The notes under the pieces are model-generated. The model was not told the origin of the DNA, made no database searches, and worked only from the letters and a program-made list of their open reading frames with translations. From NCBI GenBank assembly GCA_944376125.1, contig CALWBQ010000014.1, forward strand, positions 1 to 44,281: a stretch of DNA of 44,281 nucleotides, read 5' to 3'. The position numbers were made by a program, and so were the translations under genes. Of this stretch, positions 7,837-16,358 are shown piece after piece; position 1 is the stretch's first letter, and every line of letters begins with the position of its first letter. The stretch is from an uncultured Lachnospiraceae bacterium. Its GTDB lineage: Bacteria; Bacillota; Clostridia; Lachnospirales; Lachnospiraceae.

Positions 7837-8876
7837 TCTTCCGTCCCCCTCTCTTCTGCCAGCTTTGCACCGTAATAGATTGCATTCACCATGCTTTCCT
7901 CATTGGCGGTCCCTTTTCCCGCTTTCCCAAAGGCTGTCCCATGATCCACCGAGCTCCGGATGATAGGCAGCCCCAAGGTGATGTTTACTCCTGACACCGC
8001 TTTCCACACATTTGTGCGGTAGTCATACTGAAATCCTGAAACCTTGATGGGGATGTGGCCCTGGTCGTGATATTGGGCAACCACGATGTCATACTGGCCG
8101 CCGATAGCCTTAGAAAATACCGTGTCTGGGGCGATGGGCCCGTCTGCCAGTATGCCCTCCTGTTTTGCTCTCTCCACCGCGGGGGTGATCTCCTCAATCT
8201 CTTCTCTGCCAAACAGTCCATTCTCACCGGCATGGGGATTCAGCCCCGCCACAGCTACCCTGGGCTTTTCAATTCCCAGACGAATGCAGACATCATTGGC
8301 CAGCCGGATTACCTTATACACCCGTTCCTCCGTGCATCTGCTGCACGCCTCCTTCAGGGAGACATGGGTGGTGGTATGGACAACCCTGAGATTTCCATCC
8401 GCCAGCATCATACAGTAATCCTTCGTATTCGTCAGGTCTGCATAGATTTCCGTGTGGCCGCTGTAGTGGTACCCTGCCAGGTTCATGGCCTCCTTGTTGA
8501 GCGGTCCTGTGATAGTGGCGTCAATTTTTTTATCCATAGCCAGCTGAATCACCTTCTCAACTGCCTTAAATGCCGCCCGGCCTCCCTGAACGCTTACCTT
8601 GCCGAAGGTCAGTGCGTCCATATCCACAATGTCCTGATCAATGATGTCGATGGTTCCGTACTCAAAGCGGGCCTCTGACGGCTCTGAAACAGCATTCACT
8701 TTTAGATTTTTTCCGACAATTCTAATTGCATTCTCCAGTACCTTGGCACTGCCCACCACCAGAGGTCTGCAGCACTCATAGATCTCCTCTTTGGCCAGGG
8801 CCTTTGCCGTGATCTCCGGTCCGATGCCGCAGGGATCTCCCATTGTAATTCCCAAAACAGGTCTCTGTCTGTTCAT
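7833..8876 (-). CDS. pdxA2: PdxA2-like 4-phospho-sugar-acid dehydrogenase
   Basis: A 347-residue member of the PdxA family. The family signature GITMGDPCGIGPEI is at the N-terminus. Metal-binding motifs GHTEIY (H141), THVSL (H171) and QYHDQGHIP (about 267-273) are all present. Biosynthetic PdxA oxidises 4-phosphohydroxy-L-threonine in vitamin B6 synthesis. PdxA2 enzymes oxidise and decarboxylate 4-phospho-D-threonate or 4-phospho-D-erythronate to dihydroxyacetone phosphate. The setting here, among PTS and dehydrogenase genes and without other pdx genes, favours the catabolic role. The usual DUF1537 kinase partner is not seen anywhere in the window. The ATG has AGGAGG close upstream. Confidence 0.8.
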   Translation of the reverse strand: MNRQRPVLGITMGDPCGIGPEITAKALAKEEIYECCRPLVVGSAKVLENAIRIVGKNLKVNAVSEPSEARFEYGTIDIIDQDIVDMDALTFGKVSVQGGRAAFKAVEKVIQLAMDKKIDATITGPLNKEAMNLAGYHYSGHTEIYADLTNTKDYCMMLADGNLRVVHTTTHVSLKEACSRCTEERVYKVIRLANDVCIRLGIEKPRVAVAGLNPHAGENGLFGREEIEEITPAVERAKQEGILADGPIAPDTVFSKAIGGQYDIVVAQYHDQGHIPIKVSGFQYDYRTNVWKAVSGVNITLGLPIIRSSVDHGTAFGKAGKGTANEESMVNAIYYGAKLAEERGTEE

Positions 8877-8914
8877 ATCTCCTCCTGTAATCCCTTATCC
8901 AATCTCATTGCAGC

Positions 8915-10087
8915 CTATAAGCACATCCTGTAGATAGCCTCAATATCCTCCTGCATCAGCGGCTTCAAGCTCTCCATGGGGAGTGTTCTTCCGCTGCAGA
9001 TCTTTTCTGCCATTGCTTTTATATTGCGGTCATCAATTCCGATCTCTGTCAGCGTCCTGCTGAGTCCCAGTGTATGGAACAGGAAATCAGAGAGCATCTC
9101 TATGCTCTTCTTTGCCGCCTCCATCGGAGCCAAATCTTTCTCAATGCCCAAAACATTCACACCAAACTGGCGGAACCGTTCAGCCGTGGTCTCATCCAGG
9201 CAGTACTCCATCCACCTGGGCGTCAGGATAGCAAGGCCAAGTCCGTGGGTGATGTCATACAGGGCTGACAGCTCGTGCTCCAGCGGATGGCAGATCCAGG
9301 TTACATTTTTTCCATATTCAATAAAACCGTTGATGGCCCAGGACGACGCCCACATCAGATTGGCACGGGCCTCATAGTTGTCAGGTTCCCTGAGAGCGAC
9401 AGGCGCGTAGCGAATCACCGTCTTCATCAGCCCCTCCATAAAACATTCCACCATGTAAAGACTTCTCTCCTTAGCAAAATAGATCTCAAATACGTGGGAA
9501 AGAATATCAGCCGCCCCACAGGCTGTCTGGTAGCGGTTTACCGTGTAAGTATAGGTGGGATCCAGGAAGGAAGCCCTGGGCACCATATGGCTGGAGGATA
9601 TGGCAATCTTGTCTTCCGTATCCGGATTGCTGATGACAGCACAGTTGTCCATCTCCGACCCGGTCGCAGCTATGGTCAGCACTGAAATAACCGGCAGCGC
9701 CTTCTCAATTGGAACCCCTTTCCCCAAAAAATCCCAGGGGTCAAAGTCTACGCAGGCTGCAGCTGCCACTACCTTCGCACAGTCGATGACCGACCCGCCG
9801 CCTACCGCGAGTACCATGTCGATTTTCTTTTCTTTGCACAGCTTCTGCCCCTCCCTGATGGAATGAATCTTGGGATTAGGATCCACCCCAGAAAGCTCGG
9901 AGAGCTCCAGCCCGGCATCTTTGATCTCTGATGCCACAGCGCCATACAGACCATTCTTTTTGATGGAACCTCCCCCATAGACCAGCAGCACACGCTCCCC
10001 GTACTTTTTCAATTCCTCACCTAAATGTTCGATTTGCCCTTTTCCAAAGTAAACTCTTACTGGAATATCATAAATAAAATTGTTCAA
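8915..10087 (-). CDS. Iron-containing alcohol dehydrogenase (BdhA-like)
   Basis: A 390-residue group III alcohol dehydrogenase. The nucleotide-binding GGGSVID motif is near residue 96. Metal ligands are D194 and H198 in GAADILSH, a histidine in ICHPLEHE (H267 or H271) and H281 in THGLG. The family reduces aldehydes to alcohols with NAD(P)H, and the closest types are butanol dehydrogenases. I take the TTG at 10087 as start because AGGAGG lies 7 bp upstream and the protein then begins at the normal family N-terminus. It lies between the MalY-like and PdxA2-like genes and may reduce an aldehyde or ketone made by this pathway; the substrate is unknown. Confidence 0.87.
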   Translation of the reverse strand: MNNFIYDIPVRVYFGKGQIEHLGEELKKYGERVLLVYGGGSIKKNGLYGAVASEIKDAGLELSELSGVDPNPKIHSIREGQKLCKEKKIDMVLAVGGGSVIDCAKVVAAAACVDFDPWDFLGKGVPIEKALPVISVLTIAATGSEMDNCAVISNPDTEDKIAISSSHMVPRASFLDPTYTYTVNRYQTACGAADILSHVFEIYFAKERSLYMVECFMEGLMKTVIRYAPVALREPDNYEARANLMWASSWAINGFIEYGKNVTWICHPLEHELSALYDITHGLGLAILTPRWMEYCLDETTAERFRQFGVNVLGIEKDLAPMEAAKKSIEMLSDFLFHTLGLSRTLTEIGIDDRNIKAMAEKICSGRTLPMESLKPLMQEDIEAIYRMCL

Positions 10088-10111
10088 GATCCTTCCTCCT
10101 ATCTCTTTCCT

Positions 10112-11284
10112 CTAAAACACAGAGCAGATTCTTTTCAGTCCTTCCTCCAGCAAACTTCTGGGGCAGGCGAAGTTCAGTCTCATAAACCCCTCTCCGCCCT
10201 CTCCGAACCAGAGGCCGCTGTCCATCCCCACTCTGGCTTTGTCATACATCAGGGACTCCAGTTTTTTTCCATCTCTCTCGTATCTTCGAAAATCGATCCA
10301 TCCCAGATAAGTCGCCTGGGGATCAATGAGTTTCGCCTGGGGCAGATGCTCTCCCAGATAGCTGCGGATCAGCGCAATGTTCCCCTCCAGATAAGCCAGG
10401 AGCTCCTCCAGCCAGTCTTCACACTCCCTGTACGCGGCCTCCGCAGCTACAATGCTGAAAGGGTTCTGGAACTCAACATTATTCTTTTCTAAGACTCTGC
10501 GGTATTTTTCCATGATATGGGGATTGGGAATAATAATATTAGAACACTGCATTCCTGCCAGATTAAAGGTTTTGCTCACTGAAGTGCAAGTGACGGAATT
10601 CATCGCCAGTTCCTGGTTCAGAGAGGGGAACATAGTGTGCCGATATCCGGAATACACCAGATCGCTGTGAATCTCATCCGCTATAATGATGACTCCGCTT
10701 TCCAGACACAGATTCCCCAGCCGCTCCAGCTCCTCTCTGTTCCAGACCCGGGATACCGGATTATGGGGGCTGCACAGGATCAGCGCCTTGACCAGCGGAT
10801 CCCTCAGCTTCTCTTCCAGGTCCTCAAAGTCCATCTCATAGTATGTTCCATTGAACGTCAGCGGATTGTTCACCACATGGCAGCCATTGTTCTCGATGGC
10901 CTTCCTGAAGGGATAATAGACTGGTTCCTGGATCACAACCTTGTCCCCCGGCACACAGATCGCCTGGATCAGGTGATTGATGGCCGGCACAATGCCAGGC
11001 GAAAACTGCAGCCACTCTCTCTTCAGCTTAAAGCCAAACCGCTTTCTGACCCAGCCGATAGCTGCCTCGTAATAAGAGTCTGTCCTCACACTGTAGCCGT
11101 ATATCCCATGGCGGGCCCGCTCTACCACCGCGTCCACAATGGGCGGGGCAGACCGGAAATCCATATCCGCCACCCAAAAGGGCAGGATCTCTCTCTGGCC
11201 GAAAAACTGGCTGCAGGTTTCCGGATCCCACTTCATGGAATTGGTTCCTCTTCTGTCAGTCACGTGATCAAAATCGTATTTCAT
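10112..11284 (-). CDS. MalY/PatB-like PLP-dependent aminotransferase or C-S lyase
   Basis: A 390-residue fold-type I PLP enzyme. The Schiff-base lysine is K238 in SVSKTFNLAG, and the PLP pyridine-binding aspartate is D203 in ADEIHSDL. The N-terminus with TNSMKWD and FWVADMDF is characteristic of the MalY/PatB subfamily, which cleaves cystathionine and related C-S bonds, and some members transaminate. Its presence in a sugar/polyol-type operon is unexpected. It may act on a thio- or amino-substituted substrate, or may simply be co-transcribed. Starts at an ATG, 38 bp after the DUF1667 gene. Confidence 0.85.
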   Translation of the reverse strand: MKYDFDHVTDRRGTNSMKWDPETCSQFFGQREILPFWVADMDFRSAPPIVDAVVERARHGIYGYSVRTDSYYEAAIGWVRKRFGFKLKREWLQFSPGIVPAINHLIQAICVPGDKVVIQEPVYYPFRKAIENNGCHVVNNPLTFNGTYYEMDFEDLEEKLRDPLVKALILCSPHNPVSRVWNREELERLGNLCLESGVIIIADEIHSDLVYSGYRHTMFPSLNQELAMNSVTCTSVSKTFNLAGMQCSNIIIPNPHIMEKYRRVLEKNNVEFQNPFSIVAAEAAYRECEDWLEELLAYLEGNIALIRSYLGEHLPQAKLIDPQATYLGWIDFRRYERDGKKLESLMYDKARVGMDSGLWFGEGGEGFMRLNFACPRSLLEEGLKRICSVF

Positions 11285-11322
11285 TTCTTTTTTCCTCTAT
11301 TTCTCTTTCCAAGTGCCGTCTG

Positions 11323-11673
11323 TCAGATGCTCGCTGAGGCGATCAGGTCTGCTTCCAGTCCTCCGATCCCTCTCACAATGACATCCCCTCTTTTCACACT
11401 GTGCTGTACACAAATTTGATTGATAATGCCCATCAGCTCTTCCTGTCTGCTCAGTGGAACTGGGCGGTCTGTCCTGACCGGCAGAAGTCCCTCATTGTCC
11501 TCATCTCTGAAAAAAACAGTGCTGGTCAGCACTCTCTTGGGGCAGGTGACCTCCTCCCGGGCGAATTTCAGGCCATTTGGGCATTTGTGGCCTCTTATTT
11601 CCAAATTTTCTTGATTTCCTTCCACTGAAAGGTAACATTCGTTGGGACATTCTGTACAATACATATGAATCAT
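11323..11673 (-). CDS. DUF1667 small cysteine-rich protein
   Basis: A 116-residue protein with C6, C9 and C13 (CTECPNEC), C31 and C44, a pattern suited to binding an iron-sulfur cluster. Proteins of this family are almost always encoded next to a GlpA-like dehydrogenase and an FAD/NAD oxidoreductase, as here, and probably serve as the third electron-transfer component of an anaerobic glycerol-3-phosphate dehydrogenase-type complex. The ATG overlaps the stop of the FAD oxidoreductase by 4 bp, and AGGAGG is 7 bp upstream. The exact biochemical role is not established. Confidence 0.8.
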   Translation of the reverse strand: MIHMYCTECPNECYLSVEGNQENLEIRGHKCPNGLKFAREEVTCPKRVLTSTVFFRDEDNEGLLPVRTDRPVPLSRQEELMGIINQICVQHSVKRGDVIVRGIGGLEADLIASASI

Positions 11674-12938
11674 TCGGCATCCTCCTGTTCTACCGACAGC
11701 GTGATTGTCCCCTCCGCCTGCTTTAGCACGGAGGCCGGCATATTCAGCTGCTCCATGACGCTGGGCTTATAGCCCCTGGGCCTGCCCTGCCACAAGATCC
11801 GCTCCCCGGAGCGGATCACCGCCCTGGCACCTGAGATTCCTTTTCTCACCCGGAAACTTAAAGATACTGGTCTCTCACTGCTTCTGATCGCATTGGGCAC
11901 CGTATACCGGACTATGCCTTGGCTCTCCACAGTAATTCCTCCGCTCCACTGCAAATGTGCGGCCGCCTCTCCCAAGGCGTACTCCGCAGCCTCTTTTCCC
12001 GCCTTTTCCGCCTCAGCGACCACATTGTCCACCAAATCGTGAACCTGCAGGACATTACCGCAGGCAAAGATCCCCGGCACGGTCGTCTGGCAGGACTCAT
12101 CCACCAGTGGACCGTTGGTAACAGGATTCAGTCTGGCACCAGCCCCGGACGTCAACTCATTTTCCGGGATCAGGCCAATGGCCATCAGCACGGTATCGCA
12201 CTCAATGATCCGTTCTGTCCCCGGGATAGGCTTCCCGTTCTCATCAACCCGGCTCACCTCTGCCGCCTCCACTCTGTTTTTTCCTATGATTTTTGTAATG
12301 GTTGTGGACAAGTGCAGCGGTATGCCATAATCCTCCAGACAGTTTTTGATATTGCGCCTAAGGCCATTCGGTTCCGGCATGATCTCAAAGACTCCTTTTA
12401 CTTCCAGCCCTTCCAGGGTCAGCCGTCTGGCCATGATCAGCCCGATATCCCCGGAGCCCAGGATGACAAATTGCCTCCCAGGCACAAAATTCTCCAGATT
12501 CATGTAGCGCTGTGCCGTCCCCGCAGTATAGACACCTGCCACCCGCGCCCCCGGCACCACGATAGACTCTCTGGTTCGTTCCCTGCATCCCATAGCCAGC
12601 ACAATGGCCTTCGCAGAGATCTGAAGCATCCCGTTCTCATTGACCGCCACGATCGTCCGGTTCGGCAATATCCGAATCACAAAGGTGTCCGTCCATACAT
12701 CGATCTCTCTTTTCTTTACTTTTTCTCTCTGGAGATCGGCAAATTCCGGTCCTGTGAGATTTTTTCCAAAATAATGCAGGCCAAACCCGGTGTGGATACA
12801 CTGGTTGAGAACGCCTCCCAGCAAGCTGCTCCTCTCAATGATCAGAACCCTCTGAGTCCACTCCGCGGCCTTGCACGCGGCTGCCATCCCGGCAGGACCC
12901 CCTCCGATCACGACAACATCATACGTATCCTTTTTCAC
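11670..12938 (-). CDS. FAD/NAD(P)-dependent oxidoreductase of a GlpA-type module
   Basis: A 422-residue pyridine nucleotide-disulfide-type flavoprotein. The FAD-binding GGGPAG begins at residue 12. A second dinucleotide motif GSGDIG is near residue 157, and a FACGNVLQVHD flavin motif is near 292. It lacks the redox-active CxxC of thioredoxin reductase type enzymes. The GTG start overlaps the stop of the GlpA-like gene by 4 bp. In paired systems this subunit transfers electrons between the dehydrogenase and NAD(H) or another carrier; that role is inferred from neighbours. Confidence 0.85.
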   Translation of the reverse strand: MKKDTYDVVVIGGGPAGMAAACKAAEWTQRVLIIERSSLLGGVLNQCIHTGFGLHYFGKNLTGPEFADLQREKVKKREIDVWTDTFVIRILPNRTIVAVNENGMLQISAKAIVLAMGCRERTRESIVVPGARVAGVYTAGTAQRYMNLENFVPGRQFVILGSGDIGLIMARRLTLEGLEVKGVFEIMPEPNGLRRNIKNCLEDYGIPLHLSTTITKIIGKNRVEAAEVSRVDENGKPIPGTERIIECDTVLMAIGLIPENELTSGAGARLNPVTNGPLVDESCQTTVPGIFACGNVLQVHDLVDNVVAEAEKAGKEAAEYALGEAAAHLQWSGGITVESQGIVRYTVPNAIRSSERPVSLSFRVRKGISGARAVIRSGERILWQGRPRGYKPSVMEQLNMPASVLKQAEGTITLSVEQEDAE

Positions 12939-14389
12939 GAGATGCCCTCCCCCTTCAGTTTTCGAATCAACAGATTGCTGCCCTCATTTTCGTAGCAAAC
13001 TTGACAGGGATCGATCCCCAGCTCACGAGCCAGGATCTCGATCACCCGGTGCTGGCAGAAGCCGCTCTGGCATCTCCCCATGCCTGCCCTGGTTCTGCGC
13101 TTTACGCCTCCCACCGTAGTGGCTCCAACAACAGAATGAATGGCATCGACAATATCTCCTTCCGTGACCATCTCGCAGCGGCATACGATTCTCCCGTAGG
13201 CCGGGTTCTCCGCAATCGCCCTCTCCCGCTCCTCATCGGTCATCTCAGCAAATAACTTTCTCTCTCTCCGCACCGCCAGGAACTGATCTTTTTTCGTCAG
13301 GTGGACGCCGCTTTTCTTCAGCATTTCCACCACATACTCTGCGATGGACGGGGCGCTCGCCACACCCGGTGACTGGATCCCTGCCACATGAAAGATTCCC
13401 GGCACTTTCTCAGAGGGCCGTATATAAAAGTCATTGTTATTGTTTTCCACCACAGCCCGCTCTCCAGCAAAGGCCCGTATTATTTTGCACTTTTTAATAT
13501 TGGGAACCAAACGGACTGCCCCGGCCAACAGCTGTTCCACACCCTCCTTGTATGTATCGAGGTCCCCTTTTTCCCGTATCACCGAGGTAGAACCCAAGCT
13601 CGGGTTTCCTGCAATCTTCGTTCCCAGAGCGATTCCCTTGGTGGTGGAAGTCGGTGTGGGGAAGAGAGACATGGACATCTTCACTTCTGAATTTTTGTCA
13701 AATATAATCAGATCCCCGTGCTTACAGATAATATGGAAATCTTCTGATCCTGCCATCCTGGAAACATCGTCTGCATAGATTCCCGCCGCATTGATCACAT
13801 ACTGAACCTTATAGCTATCCTCCGGTGTCTGCAGAAGGAAGCCGCTGCCGTCTCTCTGGATGTCTGTGATTTCACAGTTTCGAAACAGCTCTACCCCATT
13901 GTCCACAGCGTTTTCGGCGAAGGCGATGGCTGTCTTGTAGGGATCCGTCACTGCAGAATTTGGCGAATAGAGGGCATACTTAATTTCCCGGTTTGCCTCC
14001 GGCTCCAGCTCAAAAATTCTGTCCCCCGATATAATCTCCAGATCCGGAACTCCGTTCTCCCGGCCTCTCTCATATAGCTGGCGAATGTGAGCCAGATCAT
14101 TGTCATCAAATCCTACTACCATGCACCCGGTCTTTTTATATGGGAAGCTCAGCTGCCTGGCCAGCTCCGGATACATCAGGCACCCCCTGGCATTCAGCTT
14201 CGCCTTCAAGGTCCCCGGGAGGGGATCATACCCCGCATGGATAAATCCCCCGTTTCCTTTCGTCGTCCCGGCGCCCACATCTGCAAACTTTTCAAAGATT
14301 GCTGTTTTTTCCGAGTATCTGGACAGTTCTCTGGCAATGGCGCACCCAATAATCCCGCCGCCAATAATTCCTATCTCAAACTCTTTCAT
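12935..14389 (-). CDS. GlpA-like FAD-dependent dehydrogenase with BFD-type [2Fe-2S] domain
   Basis: A 484-residue protein. Residues 1-380 form a DAO/GlpA-type FAD domain (GGGIIG at about 10-15). A C-terminal BFD-like region, about 405-465, contains a CRC motif and CQSGFC, which can bind a [2Fe-2S] cluster. The family oxidises glycerol 3-phosphate or related 2-hydroxy acids such as 2-hydroxyglutarate. The trio with the next two genes is the common Firmicute anaerobic glycerol-3-phosphate dehydrogenase layout. Because it sits in a PTS locus with a PdxA2-like enzyme, a phosphorylated C3-C4 polyol or acid is a plausible substrate. ATG start with GAGG 7 bp upstream. Confidence 0.85.
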   Translation of the reverse strand: MKEFEIGIIGGGIIGCAIARELSRYSEKTAIFEKFADVGAGTTKGNGGFIHAGYDPLPGTLKAKLNARGCLMYPELARQLSFPYKKTGCMVVGFDDNDLAHIRQLYERGRENGVPDLEIISGDRIFELEPEANREIKYALYSPNSAVTDPYKTAIAFAENAVDNGVELFRNCEITDIQRDGSGFLLQTPEDSYKVQYVINAAGIYADDVSRMAGSEDFHIICKHGDLIIFDKNSEVKMSMSLFPTPTSTTKGIALGTKIAGNPSLGSTSVIREKGDLDTYKEGVEQLLAGAVRLVPNIKKCKIIRAFAGERAVVENNNNDFYIRPSEKVPGIFHVAGIQSPGVASAPSIAEYVVEMLKKSGVHLTKKDQFLAVRRERKLFAEMTDEERERAIAENPAYGRIVCRCEMVTEGDIVDAIHSVVGATTVGGVKRRTRAGMGRCQSGFCQHRVIEILARELGIDPCQVCYENEGSNLLIRKLKGEGIS

Positions 14390-14407
14390 TATGTAACCTC
14401 TTCTATA

Positions 14408-15859
14408 TCATTCTTCGTGGCAGTAACCCATCCCGAACAGCTTGATTCTGTTAAAATCGCGCCACCCTACCGGGAACAGGTCGATGCAGATGCTGTTGTC
14501 CTGTCCTGCATAGAGAATCATCCGGTACGACCCCAGTTTCTCCTTCAGCAGGATCACGCACTCCAGCAAATCATCGTTTCTCCACAGATATCTGGCCCAC
14601 CCATGGTCATCTGTGATGGACATGTTCTGATACTTCCAGTCTTTGTGGAAGGCTTCAAACTGCCACACCTTGCTGTCAGCTCCGTAGGTGAAAGTAAACT
14701 GGAGTCCCCGCTCAGTTTTCGTCATCACCAGGTCATGGATCTGGGCATCATTTTTCGCAATCACATATTTCTTTCCATTAACCCGGTCCTCAGCGCCGCT
14801 CCTTGCATCCATCTCTTCCGGGAGCGGGAACTGGAGAGTTCTCTCCACATCCAGAAGTTTCTGGTATGCCTCCGGATTCTCCGGAAGCGGATCATCGCTG
14901 ATGTGCTCAAATAGGATGTTCCACGCCAGATGGATAAATTCCGACAGCCTGCCGAACTGATCCTCCAGATTGGCTTGGAATGCCCAGATAATGTCGTATT
15001 TAGGATAGATAATAAACATTTGGCCGCCGTGGCCTTTGGATCCGTAGGCGCCGTCCCGGTACCGCCAGAACTGGTACCCATAGCCAGGATTTCCATCTAC
15101 AAAGCTGGTGAAATTGGTCACCTCGATCTGCTTTTTCGTGGCCTCCTCCAGCCACCTCTCTGATATGATCCGTTTCCCTTCCCAAATACCCTTCTGGTGG
15201 ATCAGCAGAGCGATTTTGGCAATGTCTTCAATCTTGCAGTGAAATCCCCTGCTGCCGGTATTGATCCCCATCTGCTCTTCCCAGTAGACGCCTTCAATCC
15301 CAAGCGGCTCGAAGAGTTTCCCCTGCAGGTAATCTACCATCTTCATGCCCGTAACCTTCTGGACAATGGCGCTGAGAGCGTGGGTCCCTGCGCTGTCATA
15401 GCCATACAGCGTCCCTGGCTTCACCCTGGGAGGCGTGTTTAAATACGTTTTCAGCCAGTTGGGATAGCTTCTGTCGATAGATGTAGCATCTCCGGTCTCT
15501 CCGCCTGCCATCATAAGAACATTTCTAATGGTACGCATTTGGTTAAACTCATGGAGAGGCCCCGTGATCAGCTCTGGAAAAAAGCTGACCACTTTGTCAT
15601 CCAGGGAAAGCAGTCCATCGTCTACACAAAAACCAATGGCCAGAGAGGTCACAGATTTGCTGGTAGAATACATAATATGGTTCATATCTTTCGTATAGGG
15701 ATACCAGGAACCCAAGGTTGCGACCTTCCCATGTCTCATAAAAATAAAGTCGTGGATAGGAAGTTTATTGATGGAGAGTTCATGGTAAAATCTCAAAAAA
15801 GTTTCACTGGGTATCCCCAGGCTCTCCGGGGATACTTTTGGTAATTCGCTCCTTTTCAA
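14408..15859 (-). CDS. Class C beta-lactamase-like serine hydrolase, cytoplasmic
   Basis: A 483-residue serine hydrolase with the S-x-x-K motif S65-T-S-K68 after MYS, a second motif Y154-D-S156 in place of Y-x-N, and HGG (about residue 300) in the position of K-T-G. These fit the beta-lactamase-related esterase/peptidase family rather than a true resistance enzyme. There is no signal peptide or lipobox, so it should act inside the cell. The only reasonable start is the TTG at 15859, with AAGG upstream. The C-terminal 150 residues lie outside the hydrolase domain and are not recognised. It is placed between the PTS EIIA and GlpA-like genes, which suggests hydrolysis of an ester or amide of the imported compound. 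This is inference. Confidence 0.8.
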   Translation of the reverse strand: MKRSELPKVSPESLGIPSETFLRFYHELSINKLPIHDFIFMRHGKVATLGSWYPYTKDMNHIMYSTSKSVTSLAIGFCVDDGLLSLDDKVVSFFPELITGPLHEFNQMRTIRNVLMMAGGETGDATSIDRSYPNWLKTYLNTPPRVKPGTLYGYDSAGTHALSAIVQKVTGMKMVDYLQGKLFEPLGIEGVYWEEQMGINTGSRGFHCKIEDIAKIALLIHQKGIWEGKRIISERWLEEATKKQIEVTNFTSFVDGNPGYGYQFWRYRDGAYGSKGHGGQMFIIYPKYDIIWAFQANLEDQFGRLSEFIHLAWNILFEHISDDPLPENPEAYQKLLDVERTLQFPLPEEMDARSGAEDRVNGKKYVIAKNDAQIHDLVMTKTERGLQFTFTYGADSKVWQFEAFHKDWKYQNMSITDDHGWARYLWRNDDLLECVILLKEKLGSYRMILYAGQDNSICIDLFPVGWRDFNRIKLFGMGYCHEE

Positions 15860-15897
15860 TAGTTTCTAACCTTCTTTCTGTAGTAGCCTCCGATGCT

Positions 15898-16338
15898 CTA
15901 CACCGCCAGATATACTCTCAGCTCCCGCTTCATCTCATCCAGCGATGCGTTCAGAAAATAATTCAGTTTTTGGGGATCTTGGGCAAATGCCATAACCCTC
16001 TGCAGAATGTGGATGTGCTCATCCGGATTCTTTGTCGCCAGATTAATCACATAATTTACCCCTACAGACTGCTCCGGGTCATCCAGTCTCTGGAATGTCA
16101 CCTGGTTTTTCAAGCGCAGGAAACAGATGCCGTCCGTCTTTACAAGCCCGGAATCTGCATGGGGGATCGCAACTCCCAGGGGTGTCGGAAGCCCCGTAGG
16201 GAACACCTTCTCCCGCTCAATGCATGCCTGGCAGAAGGATGCCTCTACAATGCCTTCTTTCTGCAATTTCGCACAGCACAGTTCTATGGCTTCGTCCCAT
16301 GACCGTGCGTCACCTTCAATAACAAATAAGTTTTCCAT
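15898..16338 (-). CDS. PTS EIIA component (fructose/nitrogen-type fold)
   Basis: A 146-residue EIIA of the PTS_EIIA_2 family, the type used by galactitol systems. The phosphorylation histidine is H60 in GVAIPHADSG. It receives phosphate from HPr and passes it to the EIIB encoded two genes upstream. Three separate genes for EIIB, EIIC and EIIA is the galactitol (Gat) arrangement. Start ATG at 16338; spacing to the EIIC stop is 20 bp. Confidence 0.9.
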   Translation of the reverse strand: MENLFVIEGDARSWDEAIELCCAKLQKEGIVEASFCQACIEREKVFPTGLPTPLGVAIPHADSGLVKTDGICFLRLKNQVTFQRLDDPEQSVGVNYVINLATKNPDEHIHILQRVMAFAQDPQKLNYFLNASLDEMKRELRVYLAV

Positions 16339-16358
16339 AAGCTGCCGTTCCTACCGAT

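Noticed and set aside
14408..15859. Beta-lactam resistance gene
   Set aside because: The protein has no signal peptide, a non-standard Y-D-S motif and a long extra C-terminus, and it is part of a catabolic operon; a true AmpC role is unlikely.
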